Below, piece by piece: positions 46,915 to 55,400 of a DNA stretch of 64,000 nucleotides; the stretch's first letter is position 1; every line of letters starts with the position of its first letter. The DNA is taken from the NCBI GenBank assembly GCA_946481075.1, contig CAMLMC010000003.1, positions 62,001 through 126,000 of the forward strand, in the 5' to 3' direction. The position numbers were made by a program, and so were the translations under genes. The DNA is from an uncultured Alphaproteobacteria bacterium. GTDB taxonomy: Bacteria; Pseudomonadota; Alphaproteobacteria; Micavibrionales; Micavibrionaceae. Below the pieces are notes generated by a model, which was not told the DNA's origin, did no database searches, and worked only from the letters and a program-made list of their open reading frames with translations.

Positions 46915-47475
46915 ATGCCGCGCTGGACCTTGGAAGCAAGACAAAAACAGGCCGAAATCCAACGGCAACGCCAATCGTGGCGACACTCCACCGGCCCGCG
47001 GACGGAAGGCGGTAAACGCCGGTCGTCGCAAAATGCGCTGACGCACGGGCGGCGGACGGCGGCGGCCAAATCGCTGCGCCGCTTCTTGCGGCTCAATTCC
47101 AGGTTTGTTACTCTTTTAAACCGCCACATCACGGTGGAAATCCGCCGCATGCGCTCCGCTCGTGATCGCGATTGCGAAAAAACATCCGCCCTGCTACCGT
47201 GGCCTCCTGTTTTCCTAACAAGACAAAATAGGAGTTTAAAAAGAGAACATGCCAAAAGTCCTTATTTCCGACAAAATGAACGGCCTTGCCGAAGACATCT
47301 TCAAACAAAAGGGTGTCGAGGTCGATGTAAAAACCGGTTTGAAACCCGAAGAACTGATCGCCATTATCGGCGACTACGATGGCCTCGCCATCCGCTCCTC
47401 CACCACTGTGACCCCCGAAGTGCTTGCCGCCGCCAAAAATCTGAAAGTGATTGGGAGAGCCGGTATCGGCGTTGA
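46915..47475 (+). CDS. small basic protein with STGPRTxxGK motif; frame overlaps serA
   Basis: The first 70 residues contain HSTGPRTEGGKRRSSQNALTHG, a recurrent motif of small basic alphaproteobacterial proteins of unknown function (commonly STGPKTxxGKxxSxxNAxxHG). The frame stays open for 227 bases past the serA start, and the residues beyond about 110 are Arg-rich and look like an out-of-frame reading of serA. The natural protein is probably about 90-110 residues, and its original stop may be lost. The N-terminal part is therefore trusted; the C-terminal part is not. Confidence 0.5.
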   Translation: MPRWTLEARQKQAEIQRQRQSWRHSTGPRTEGGKRRSSQNALTHGRRTAAAKSLRRFLRLNSRFVTLLNRHITVEIRRMRSARDRDCEKTSALLPWPPVFLTRQNRSLKREHAKSPYFRQNERPCRRHLQTKGCRGRCKNRFETRRTDRHYRRLRWPRHPLLHHCDPRSACRRQKSESDWESRYRR

Positions 47476-48826
47476 CAATGTCGATGTGAAGGAAGCGACC
47501 GCGCGCGGCGTCATCGTCATGAACACACCGTTCGGCAATTCCATCACCACGGCGGAACATGCCATCGCCATGATGTTTGCGCTGGCGCGTGAGATACCAG
47601 AGGCGAACACATCCACCCACGCCGGAAAATGGGAAAAGAACCGTTTCATGGGCGTTGAACTTTACAACAAAACCCTCGGCGTGATCGGCTGCGGCAATAT
47701 CGGCTCCATCGTTGCGGACCGCGCGCTGGGATTGAAGATGAACGTCATTGCGTTCGATCCGTTCCTGACCGAAGAGCGCGCCGTTGAACTCGGCGTGAAG
47801 AAGGTTGAGCTCGATGATATCTGGGCCAATTCCGATTTCATCACGCTGCATGTGCCGAAGAACGACAAGACGAAGGGCATCATCAACGCGGCCTCCATTG
47901 CCAAAATGAAAAAAGGCGTGCGCATCATCAACTGTGCCCGCGGCGGCTTGATTGTGGAAGATGATCTGAAGGCCGCGATGGATTCCGGCCATGTTGCTGG
48001 CGCCGCGCTCGATGTGTTCGATGTGGAACCGGCCAAAGAACATCCCTTGTTCGGCAACGAAAAACTGGTTTGCACGCCGCACCTTGGCGCAAGCACGGAT
48101 GAAGCGCAGGTCAATGTCGCGATTCAGGTTGCGGAGCAAATGGGTGATTTCCTGATGACGGGCGCGATCACCAACGCGCTCAACATGCCATCCATTTCGG
48201 CGGAAGATGCGCCGCGCCTTCGTTATTACATGAAGCTTGCGGAACAGCTTGGCTCCTTCGCAGGGCAAATCACGGAAAACGCGATCAAGAAAATCTCCAT
48301 CTCGTTCGAAGGTTCTGTGACGGAACTCAATGTCAAACCGTTGGTGCAGATGGTTGTGGCCTCACTTCTGAAAACGCAAATGGATACGGTCAATATGGTG
48401 AACGCCATGAAGATTGCGGAAGATCGTGGCATTCAGGTGACCGAGAGCCGTTCTGCAACATCGAAAGAACATCGTTCGCTGATCGCGCTGACGGTGGAAA
48501 CGGAAAGCCGCACACGCACAGTCTCCGGCACACTCTTTACGGGCCGTGAGCCACGCATTGTGAATATCGAAGGTGTTCCGGTCGAGGCCGCGCTTGCCGC
48601 CAACATGCTCTTCATCCGCAACGAAGATAAACCGGGCCTGATCGGTGGCCTTGGAATGATACTGGCGAACGCCGGGCAAAACATTGCCGACTTCCGCCTC
48701 GGCCGCGCCGAAGGCGGCGACTCTGCCGTGTGTCTCGTCACGCTCGATGCGCCAATCAATGATGACCTATTTGCGGAAGTGTCAAAATTACCACAGGTCA
48801 AAACGGCAAAACGCTTGACTTTTTAA
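47249..48826 (+). CDS. serA: D-3-phosphoglycerate dehydrogenase
   Basis: First step of serine synthesis, oxidising 3-phosphoglycerate to 3-phosphohydroxypyruvate. The 525-residue protein is the long type: a substrate domain (RAGIGVDNVD), a Rossmann domain with IGCGNIGSIVADRA, catalytic Arg and His in INCARGG and CTPHLGAST, an intervening domain, and a C-terminal ACT domain (about 450-525) expected to bind serine as feedback inhibitor. A terminator follows. serB, pdxJ and serC lie within 5 kb. Confidence 0.95.
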   Translation: MPKVLISDKMNGLAEDIFKQKGVEVDVKTGLKPEELIAIIGDYDGLAIRSSTTVTPEVLAAAKNLKVIGRAGIGVDNVDVKEATARGVIVMNTPFGNSITTAEHAIAMMFALAREIPEANTSTHAGKWEKNRFMGVELYNKTLGVIGCGNIGSIVADRALGLKMNVIAFDPFLTEERAVELGVKKVELDDIWANSDFITLHVPKNDKTKGIINAASIAKMKKGVRIINCARGGLIVEDDLKAAMDSGHVAGAALDVFDVEPAKEHPLFGNEKLVCTPHLGASTDEAQVNVAIQVAEQMGDFLMTGAITNALNMPSISAEDAPRLRYYMKLAEQLGSFAGQITENAIKKISISFEGSVTELNVKPLVQMVVASLLKTQMDTVNMVNAMKIAEDRGIQVTESRSATSKEHRSLIALTVETESRTRTVSGTLFTGREPRIVNIEGVPVEAALAANMLFIRNEDKPGLIGGLGMILANAGQNIADFRLGRAEGGDSAVCLVTLDAPINDDLFAEVSKLPQVKTAKRLTF

Positions 48827-48879
48827 TCAAATAGGATTATTATCCTAAATAACATAGGGCGCATTGCGTCCGGCTTTTA

Positions 48880-48906
48880 AGGCGGCCCTCGGGTCGCTTT
48901 TTCTTT
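48880..48906 (+). terminator. Rho-independent terminator after serA
   Basis: GCGGCCC/GGGTCGC stem (one G-T pair) with a two-base core loop, followed by T-rich TTTTTCTTTT. It lies about 55 bases after the serA stop and before the next gene. Confidence 0.7.
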
Positions 48907-48928
48907 TAACTCCTCAAAAAATTGGAAA

Positions 48929-49567
48929 ATGAAAATGTCTATATTCACGGATATAGCGGGGCTTTTGCGCGGCTCCGTCGGCAACAACATGGATAACGAT
49001 CCTGATGATGTTGCGAATACAAAACGTAACTTTGCGGCTATCGGCCGTTACAAGAAGCCCGTCGAAAACGGCTATATCGATCAGGAACTTGACGAGGCAA
49101 TTCTAAATCATCAACGCGACAACAATTTGAAAGTTGATGGGATTATGAAACCCGGAGGTGAAACAGAAGCTTCAATTATCTCTCAAAGATTAGGGATTCC
49201 CAGAATAGAGCCTAACAGAGAAGAGAAGGAGACGAATATACAGCAGGCGAATGCTGCCGTTCTACCATTAATCATGCGGTTAGGATTGCCTGCGGTTGCC
49301 GGATCCTTGTGGTGGCAAAATGAATCCAATAAGGAACAGAGAGAAAATGCAGTTAGGCATTTAGAAAATAAGCTTCAAGGAAAAACAGCAGACCCAGATC
49401 CTTATCAACATTGCATGGATCAATATGATGCTGATTTAAAAGAATGTAGTTTAATTGCTGATCCAGGAAACCGTGCTGCATGTAGAGAAACTGCTGCATT
49501 AAGAATGAGCCAATGCCTTCGTGATTTGCCACCCGGAGATAGACGAAGGTTGCAAACCAAGTTTTAA
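48929..49567 (+). CDS. peptidoglycan-binding-like protein with Cys-rich hairpin C-terminus
   Basis: The first half (about residues 28-90) looks like a PG_binding_1-type helical domain: IDQELDEAILNHQRDNNLKVDGIMKPGGETE has the FQxxNxLxxDGixxPGxxT pattern. A predicted hydrophobic stretch follows near 108-125. The C-terminus carries four cysteines in a twin C-x10-C pattern (CMDQYDADLKEC and CRETAALRMSQC), suggesting a disulfide hairpin outside the cytoplasm, though there is no signal peptide. The gene and its convergent neighbour are more A+T-rich than their surroundings, hinting at transfer. Function is unknown. Confidence 0.62.
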   Translation: MKMSIFTDIAGLLRGSVGNNMDNDPDDVANTKRNFAAIGRYKKPVENGYIDQELDEAILNHQRDNNLKVDGIMKPGGETEASIISQRLGIPRIEPNREEKETNIQQANAAVLPLIMRLGLPAVAGSLWWQNESNKEQRENAVRHLENKLQGKTADPDPYQHCMDQYDADLKECSLIADPGNRAACRETAALRMSQCLRDLPPGDRRRLQTKF

Positions 49568-49896
49568 TTTTCGCCTAGGGCCCAAAGATTTCTTGGAAGA
49601 ATTCTTTCTTGTTCGATATAGCTCTTCTCATTAAAGCCGAATTGTCCGCCTCTTTCATAAATGCGTATGAAGGTATTTAAAATTTCATACGCCGTTGTAA
49701 GAGCCTCTAAAGTATCCTCACCATGCACGGTGCGTACTCTGCTATCTTCAAATCCAGTAACGATGAAGGGGCAAGAAAACCCGTATTCGCTCTTGTAGGG
49801 GGCACCAATCAGGATACTGCAATTAATTATTTTACCAGTGTCTTTGTACTTAAAGACGTATGACCGTTCGGCAATAATGTCTTCAATCTCATCCAT
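49564..49896 (-). CDS. hypothetical protein, 110 residues (possibly DUF6968-like)
   Basis: A small acidic soluble protein. The stretch ILIGAPYKSEYGFSCPFIVTG followed by HGEDTLEALTTAYEIL resembles the DUF6968 pattern of a beta sheet and an amphipathic helix, but the match is weak. It is A+T-rich like the adjacent gene, with which it overlaps by four bases at the stop codons. An immunity role for its neighbour can be imagined but is not shown. A terminator for csbD lies just outside it. Confidence 0.5.
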   Translation of the reverse strand: MDEIEDIIAERSYVFKYKDTGKIINCSILIGAPYKSEYGFSCPFIVTGFEDSRVRTVHGEDTLEALTTAYEILNTFIRIYERGGQFGFNEKSYIEQERILPRNLWALGEN

Positions 49897-49911
49897 TCCA
49901 TATTAATACAA

Positions 49912-49942
49912 CAAAAACCCCGCTTGAAAAAGCGGGGTTTTG
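49912..49942 (-). terminator. Rho-independent terminator after csbD-like gene
   Basis: Twelve-base stem AAAACCCCGCTT/AAGCGGGGTTTT with a GAAA loop. On the minus strand it is followed by a T run and lies about 20 bases past the csbD-like gene stop. The symmetrical A and T runs could let it act in both directions. Confidence 0.88.
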
Positions 49943-49960
49943 AATTTGAAGCCAAGGCGA

Positions 49961-50143
49961 TTATAGATCGACGCCTTTTTTAATGGCGTCTTTGGCTTTG
50001 CCAACATTTTGCTGGAACTTGCCTTTGCCTTCTTGCGCCATGCCTTCGGCGTCCAGACGGGATCCGTCTTTGGCGACGGCTTGTTTGGCTTTACCCATGC
50101 CTTCGTTGTAAAGGCCTTTTGCTTTATCGGATGCGCTACCCAT
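49961..50143 (-). CDS. CsbD family stress protein
   Basis: A 60-residue hydrophilic protein starting [21 protein letters not shown] and ending in KGVDL, matching the CsbD family of small stress-induced proteins (YjbJ-like), which lack defined activity. The ATG at 50143 has AAGGAG nine bases upstream; the longer frame to 50194 has no family similarity. A strong terminator follows. CsbD genes are commonly induced in general stress, but no matching promoter was identified. Confidence 0.87.
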   Translation of the reverse strand: MGSASDKAKGLYNEGMGKAKQAVAKDGSRLDAEGMAQEGKGKFQQNVGKAKDAIKKGVDL

Positions 50144-50211
50144 TTTTGGAATCTCCTTTTGTTGGATTGCATTCAACCCTACAAACGGAAACAAGCGGAG
50201 CGGGGTTCCGC

Positions 50212-50694
50212 TTAATTATTGCGCCAGATAAATTCGGCCAAATGCCCCGCGAATGTCAGCCATAGAATATAGGGAAGGAAGCAAGCGGCGGCGGCGCGGC
50301 TGACCGGCCAGATCAAATAGGCGAGCATCGCTGCCGTAAAAATCAGAACGAGAATTAAAAGATAGGACGCGAGCAGGGCATGGCCGACAAAAAATAACGG
50401 GCTCCAGATCCAGTTCAAAATCATATGGCCCGCGAAAAATATCAGGAACATTTTGCGTTCTGGGTTGTCGCGCTTTTCAAAAACCATCCAGAATGACAGG
50501 GACAGCAATATATAGAGAATCGTCCATGCCACCCCGAACGCCCAGTCTGGCGGGTTGAGAGGGGATCGGGCAAGGCCTTGATACCAGTCATCAACGCCGT
50601 GGGAGGTGATCCATCCCATCAACCCACCCATAGCCTGAAACCCCGCCACAATGACAATCAATGATGTCCAGCGGTTACCTATATATATGTGCAT
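50212..50694 (-). CDS. tspO: TspO/MBR family membrane protein
   Basis: A 160-residue protein with five membrane helices. [25 protein letters not shown] (split here: [20 protein letters not shown]) contains the TspO substrate-loop signature, and [10 protein letters not shown] follows. TspO proteins bind tetrapyrroles and sterols and sit in the outer membrane or inner membrane of bacteria; homologues are the mitochondrial translocator protein. The ATG at 50694 has AAGGA upstream. It is divergent from the aldehyde dehydrogenase gene with a 117-base gap. Confidence 0.92.
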   Translation of the reverse strand: MHIYIGNRWTSLIVIVAGFQAMGGLMGWITSHGVDDWYQGLARSPLNPPDWAFGVAWTILYILLSLSFWMVFEKRDNPERKMFLIFFAGHMILNWIWSPLFFVGHALLASYLLILVLIFTAAMLAYLIWPVSRAAAACFLPYILWLTFAGHLAEFIWRNN

Positions 50695-50811
50695 TGTTTT
50701 TTCGGTCCTTCTCACCTTTGTTTAACCATTTTATGGATATGGTTACTATTCGGGGAACTATTTCGGCATCCATATGTTCTCCAAGCATCTCATTCCCGGG
50801 GGAAATTTAAA

Positions 50812-52239
50812 ATGGTAAAAAATCAGGGATTTATCAATGGCAACTGGACGGATGCGCCGGGCCGAAAGGTTTTTGCCGTTTTAAACCCTGCCACGGGCGA
50901 GAAAATTGCCGATGTAGCGGATTTGGGCGCAGATGAGACGGCCCATGCGATCGGCGCCGCCGAAAAGGCCTTTCAGGGTTGGGCCGGGCTCATGCCGCTT
51001 GACCGTGCCAAGCTTATGTACGCATGGGCCGAGCTGATCGAAAAACATGCCGATCGCCTCGCCCGACTGATGACAACCGAACAAGGTAAGCCATTAATCG
51101 AATCCCGCGCCGAAGTTCTGGGTGCCGCGGGAACCGTACGCTGGTGCGCCGAACAAGGCCGCCGTATGTACGGTGAGTTTATCGAGGGACACAAGCCCGG
51201 TACCAAGATTATTATAAGCCGCCATCCGGTTGGTGTTGTGGGGGCCATCACCCCTTGGAATTTCCCGGTTAGCATGATCACGCGGAAAGTCGCGCCAGCT
51301 CTGGCTGCGGGATGTACGGTTGTACTTAAACCCGCCGAAGATACGCCGCTTTGCGCCCTCGCTTTGGCAGATTTGGCGAAAGAAGCCGGAATTCCCCCGG
51401 GCGTTCTGAATGTCATCCCAACATCCGATGCGGCGCCCGTAGGTACAGTCCTGACCAAAGACGTACGGGTAAAAAAGATATCCTTTACGGGATCGACCGA
51501 AGTTGGAAAGATTCTGATGGCCCAGGCCTCCCATCATGTACAGAAGGTTTCCCTCGAATTGGGCGGCAACGCCCCCTTTATAGTTTTGCCCTCCGCTGAT
51601 CTGGAAAAGGCAGTTGCCGGTGCGATTGCCTGCAAATTTCGCAACGCTGGCCAGACCTGCATCTGCGCCAACCGCACTTTCGTTCACAAGGATGTCTATG
51701 ACCGGTTCCTGGAGCTGTTCGTGGAAAAGGTTCGGGGGCTTAAAGTCGGCAACGGACTTGACGATGGCATTAATATAGGCCCGCTTATTAATATGGAAGC
51801 CATTGAAAAAATTGAAAAAATGATTGATTCGGCAGTATCCGGCGGGGCGAAAATCCACGTGGGCGGTAAACGTCATTCATTGGGGCGGACTTTTTTCGAA
51901 CCCACAGTCATGACCAAAGTGGCCGATGATATGGCATTGTCATGCAATGAAATTTTTGGCCCTGTCGCGGTCCTCTACAGTTTTGAGGGCGAGGAAGAGG
52001 TCATCCACCGCGCCAACAATACCCCGTTCGGACTGGCAGGTTATGTTTACGGAACCGATTCGGCCTCGCTTTGGCGGGTATCGGACGGTCTCCAATATGG
52101 AATGATCGGTATGAACGAACCCCTGATCGCCACCGACCTTGCCCCTTTCGGGGGCGTTAAGGAATCCGGAATTGGCGCGGAAGGGGGCGAGTATGGTTTA
52201 TTGGAATACACCGATTTGAAATACAGATTGCTGGGGTAA
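50812..52239 (+). CDS. gabD: NAD(P)-dependent succinate-semialdehyde dehydrogenase (GabD-like)
   Basis: An aldehyde dehydrogenase of 475 residues. The general base Glu249 lies in ELGGNAPFIV and the catalytic Cys283 in NAGQTCICANR; FTGSTEVGKILM is the cofactor loop. The GQTCICANR form and the length match succinate-semialdehyde dehydrogenases, which feed 4-aminobutyrate carbon into the TCA cycle, but related aldehyde dehydrogenases cannot be excluded. The start ATG at 50812 is chosen by family position. It precedes the giant adhesin gene with 162 bases between. Confidence 0.88.
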   Translation: MVKNQGFINGNWTDAPGRKVFAVLNPATGEKIADVADLGADETAHAIGAAEKAFQGWAGLMPLDRAKLMYAWAELIEKHADRLARLMTTEQGKPLIESRAEVLGAAGTVRWCAEQGRRMYGEFIEGHKPGTKIIISRHPVGVVGAITPWNFPVSMITRKVAPALAAGCTVVLKPAEDTPLCALALADLAKEAGIPPGVLNVIPTSDAAPVGTVLTKDVRVKKISFTGSTEVGKILMAQASHHVQKVSLELGGNAPFIVLPSADLEKAVAGAIACKFRNAGQTCICANRTFVHKDVYDRFLELFVEKVRGLKVGNGLDDGINIGPLINMEAIEKIEKMIDSAVSGGAKIHVGGKRHSLGRTFFEPTVMTKVADDMALSCNEIFGPVAVLYSFEGEEEVIHRANNTPFGLAGYVYGTDSASLWRVSDGLQYGMIGMNEPLIATDLAPFGGVKESGIGAEGGEYGLLEYTDLKYRLLG

Positions 52240-52401
52240 TAGAGATTTGGTAAAAGTTGCGATAATTCGTGAATTAAGTATTAACATAATAATTGACAAG
52301 AGGGAGCAGATAGCGTAAAACTTGCGCACTCTGTTCACAATTTGTTAACAATTTGCCCAGTCAGCAAAACATTACGGGCGTCACATAAGGAGAAGTAGAC
52401 T
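52240..52401 (+). promoter_or_regulatory. candidate promoter of the giant adhesin gene
   Basis: Gene-free spacer with TTGACA at 52293-52298 and a weak -10 TAAAAC at 52316-52321 (17-base spacer). An AAGGAGAA ribosome site precedes the ATG at 52402. The region is A+T-rich and contains ACAATTTGTTAACAATTTG, a short direct repeat of about nine bases. Confidence 0.45.
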
Positions 52402-55400
52402 ATGGCATCGAACAACATCATTCTCGCTGTCCCAAGCGCAAACACATCAGTTGATTACACGCTGCCGGACAGCTCTTCTGCAAAGCTCTCTTTCTCCCCG
52501 GAAGACATCAATGGTCTGAACCTCGATGGCAAAGGCGGGCTGGTGATAAGCTTCGTTGAAGGCGGTTCCGTTACCATCTCCAACTTCCAGTCCTTCATCG
52601 ATAATGGCAACACTCTGTCGCTTGCTGACGGCACACAGGTTGACCCGAAACTTCTCTTTAATGCTCTTGGCGGCGAAAACGACAACCCGTTCATTGCGGC
52701 TGATGCTATCCGCATCGGTGTTCCGGCCGATGGTACAACGCGCGAAATTACGCTCGAATCCGGCAAAAAATATGTTCTCAACTTTGATCTGTCCGAAACG
52801 AATGGCGCCGAAGTTGTTGACGGCGACATGGTGATCGGCTTTGCGAATGGCGGCAAGATCGTCATCAACGATTACGAGACAGCAATGGCTGGTGAAATGC
52901 CGCCGGAGCTGAGCATCGCCAGCAAGACTTGTGTGGTAACTGGCAACGAATTGATCACAAACATTCAGGCACTGGCCGCTGCAGGCGCGCTTGATCAAAC
53001 AGTGATCGTTGAAGAAGAAGCCGAAGAAGACGCCAAACGCAAATCAACCATTGCAGACGCCGACATGGTTGGTGCCGATGATATCGGCCCCGGTGATGAA
53101 ACAGCCCTCGGCTATCAGGCCCCAAAAGTTGAACCGGAATCTGCCGAAAGCGATGAAGATGTCGCGGATGTCGAACCGGCGGCCGGTGAACAGGACATGG
53201 CCGAGGCCGCACGCGAACTCGCTGAAATCGAAACCGCCGCAGGTGGCCCTGCTGGCGGCGCCCGCAACTCCGGTTACGGTTATGGCAGCCGTCCGGGTTC
53301 CGATCCGTTTACAGGCAAACCGGACATCGGCCCGATCGATCCGACACAGCTTGGTTACAGAGCGCCGACAATTGAGCCGAATCGTTTCTTTACACCGGCG
53401 AACAGCAACCCGCAGGCAATTGGCCCGAATGCACAGTTCCTCGACGAGACGAACCTCGATGGTGGCCCGATCAGCAAATCCGGCACAATCAATATCGACT
53501 TCGGCGCCGATGGCCCCGGCGGCATCAATCCGAACAATAATTTCAGCTCTTCGGGATCGAAACTGAACGGCAATCTGAGCCATAACGGCGAAGCCATTAT
53601 CGTCAGCGTTGTCGGCAACGATTATGTCGGCAAGACAACAGGCGGTGACACAGTCTTTAAACTGGTGATCGATGCGCTGACAGGCAATTATACATTCACA
53701 CAATATCTGCCGCTCGATCATGCCGATGGCACGGATCCGAACGACACGATCGTCCTGACATTCGGTATCGTCGCCCGCGATGGCGATGGTGATTCGCTTA
53801 ACACAACAGTCAATATCTCTATCGCCGATGATGCGCCCTCTATTGAAGGCGCGGAAGAAACTGTCGACGAAACAAATCTTGGCCCGATTGTCGAAACAGG
53901 AAACCTTGCCGTTGATTTTGGTGAGGACGGTGCGGGCACGGTTGTAACGTCTGGTACATTCAGCTCTTCTGGATCGAAACTGAACGGTACACTTTCATCC
54001 GATGGCCACCCGATCACCGTCACGCACACAGCGAACGGTTATGAAGGCGTTGCCAACGGTGTTGTGATCTTTGAACTGATCCTCAGCACAACGGGCGGTT
54101 ACACATACAAACAATACGGTAACCTCGATCATGCCGACCCAAACAATCCCGATGACATCATCAAACTGACATTCGGTGCGAAAGTAATCGATTATGACGG
54201 CGACACAGATGTTGCCCCGATCGTTATCAATGTCAAAGACGATGCTCCGCGCTTCGTTGATTGCGGTTGCGGCCATACGCCGACACCGGGTAATGCCGTT
54301 GAAATCATCGACGAAACGAATCTGAAATCCGGCAATATCGTTGAAACAGGCACATTGAATGTCGATTTCGGTGCCGATGCACCGGGCTCTTTTGCATTCA
54401 AATCGAATGGCTTCACGCCATCGGGCTCGATGAAGAACGGCGCGCTGACGCACAATGGCGTTCCAGTCGTCGTCACAATCGAAAACGGTCAATATGTCGG
54501 TAAGGCTGGCAGCGTGACTGTCTTCACGATGGCGATCAATGCCACGACAGGTGAATACACGTTTACGCTTCTGGACAACCTCGACCATGCCGATGGCACG
54601 AACCCCAACGACATTATTTCACTGAAATTCGATGTGCTTGCATCCGATTCAGAAGGCGATTCTGTTCAGGGTTCCATCACGGTCAACGTCAAGGATGATG
54701 CACCGATTGCAAACAATGACGTCAACACCTACAACACGACAACAGGCGTGGCCAACGGCAATGTCATCTCTGGCCTGAATGGCGGTGCTGGTGCAGCGGA
54801 TGTCCTCAGCCAGGACGAAAACAACACGGTTGTGAAGGTTTCCTTCGGCACGACGGAAGTCGATGTTCCGGCAACGGGCACGGTCTCTATCGACGGTGCC
54901 TACGGCACACTGACAATCGCGGCGGACGGGACTTATTCTTATCAGGCGTTTGCCACACCGGGTTCTTCGACAGTTGTCGAAAAGAAATTTGCGGCCGGTC
55001 CGGCGCTGCCTGATTTCGAATATCAAGCCCTCGATGCAACGGAACAACAATCCATCGGCATCGCTGCGGGTAACCTCGATGTTAAAGGCGGCGACACGAT
55101 CCAGTTGAACTTCGTCAAGGAGAACGCGACAAACCACAACACGGTTGCGGTCTTTACAGTCGATGCCCAAGGCAACATCACTATTGGCAAAGTTCTGGTC
55201 AAAGACACCGAAACAGCCACGATGGAAACGCAAAGCTTTACGGTGCCGGGTGGCGCGGTAAAGGCCGGCATGATGCTGATTTCCGGCTTTGGTACGACAG
55301 ACCCGATCCTGTCCAACCTCAACCACACAACAGGCACATTATCCGTTGTTTATGGCTATGGCACGGCAGGCGAACGTCCGGCGAAAACGACGGACAATGC

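Noticed and set aside
49903..50172. An 89-residue minus-strand frame overlapping the CsbD gene
   Set aside because: It is Lys-rich and frame-shifted relative to the clear CsbD protein, and it runs through the terminator hairpin.
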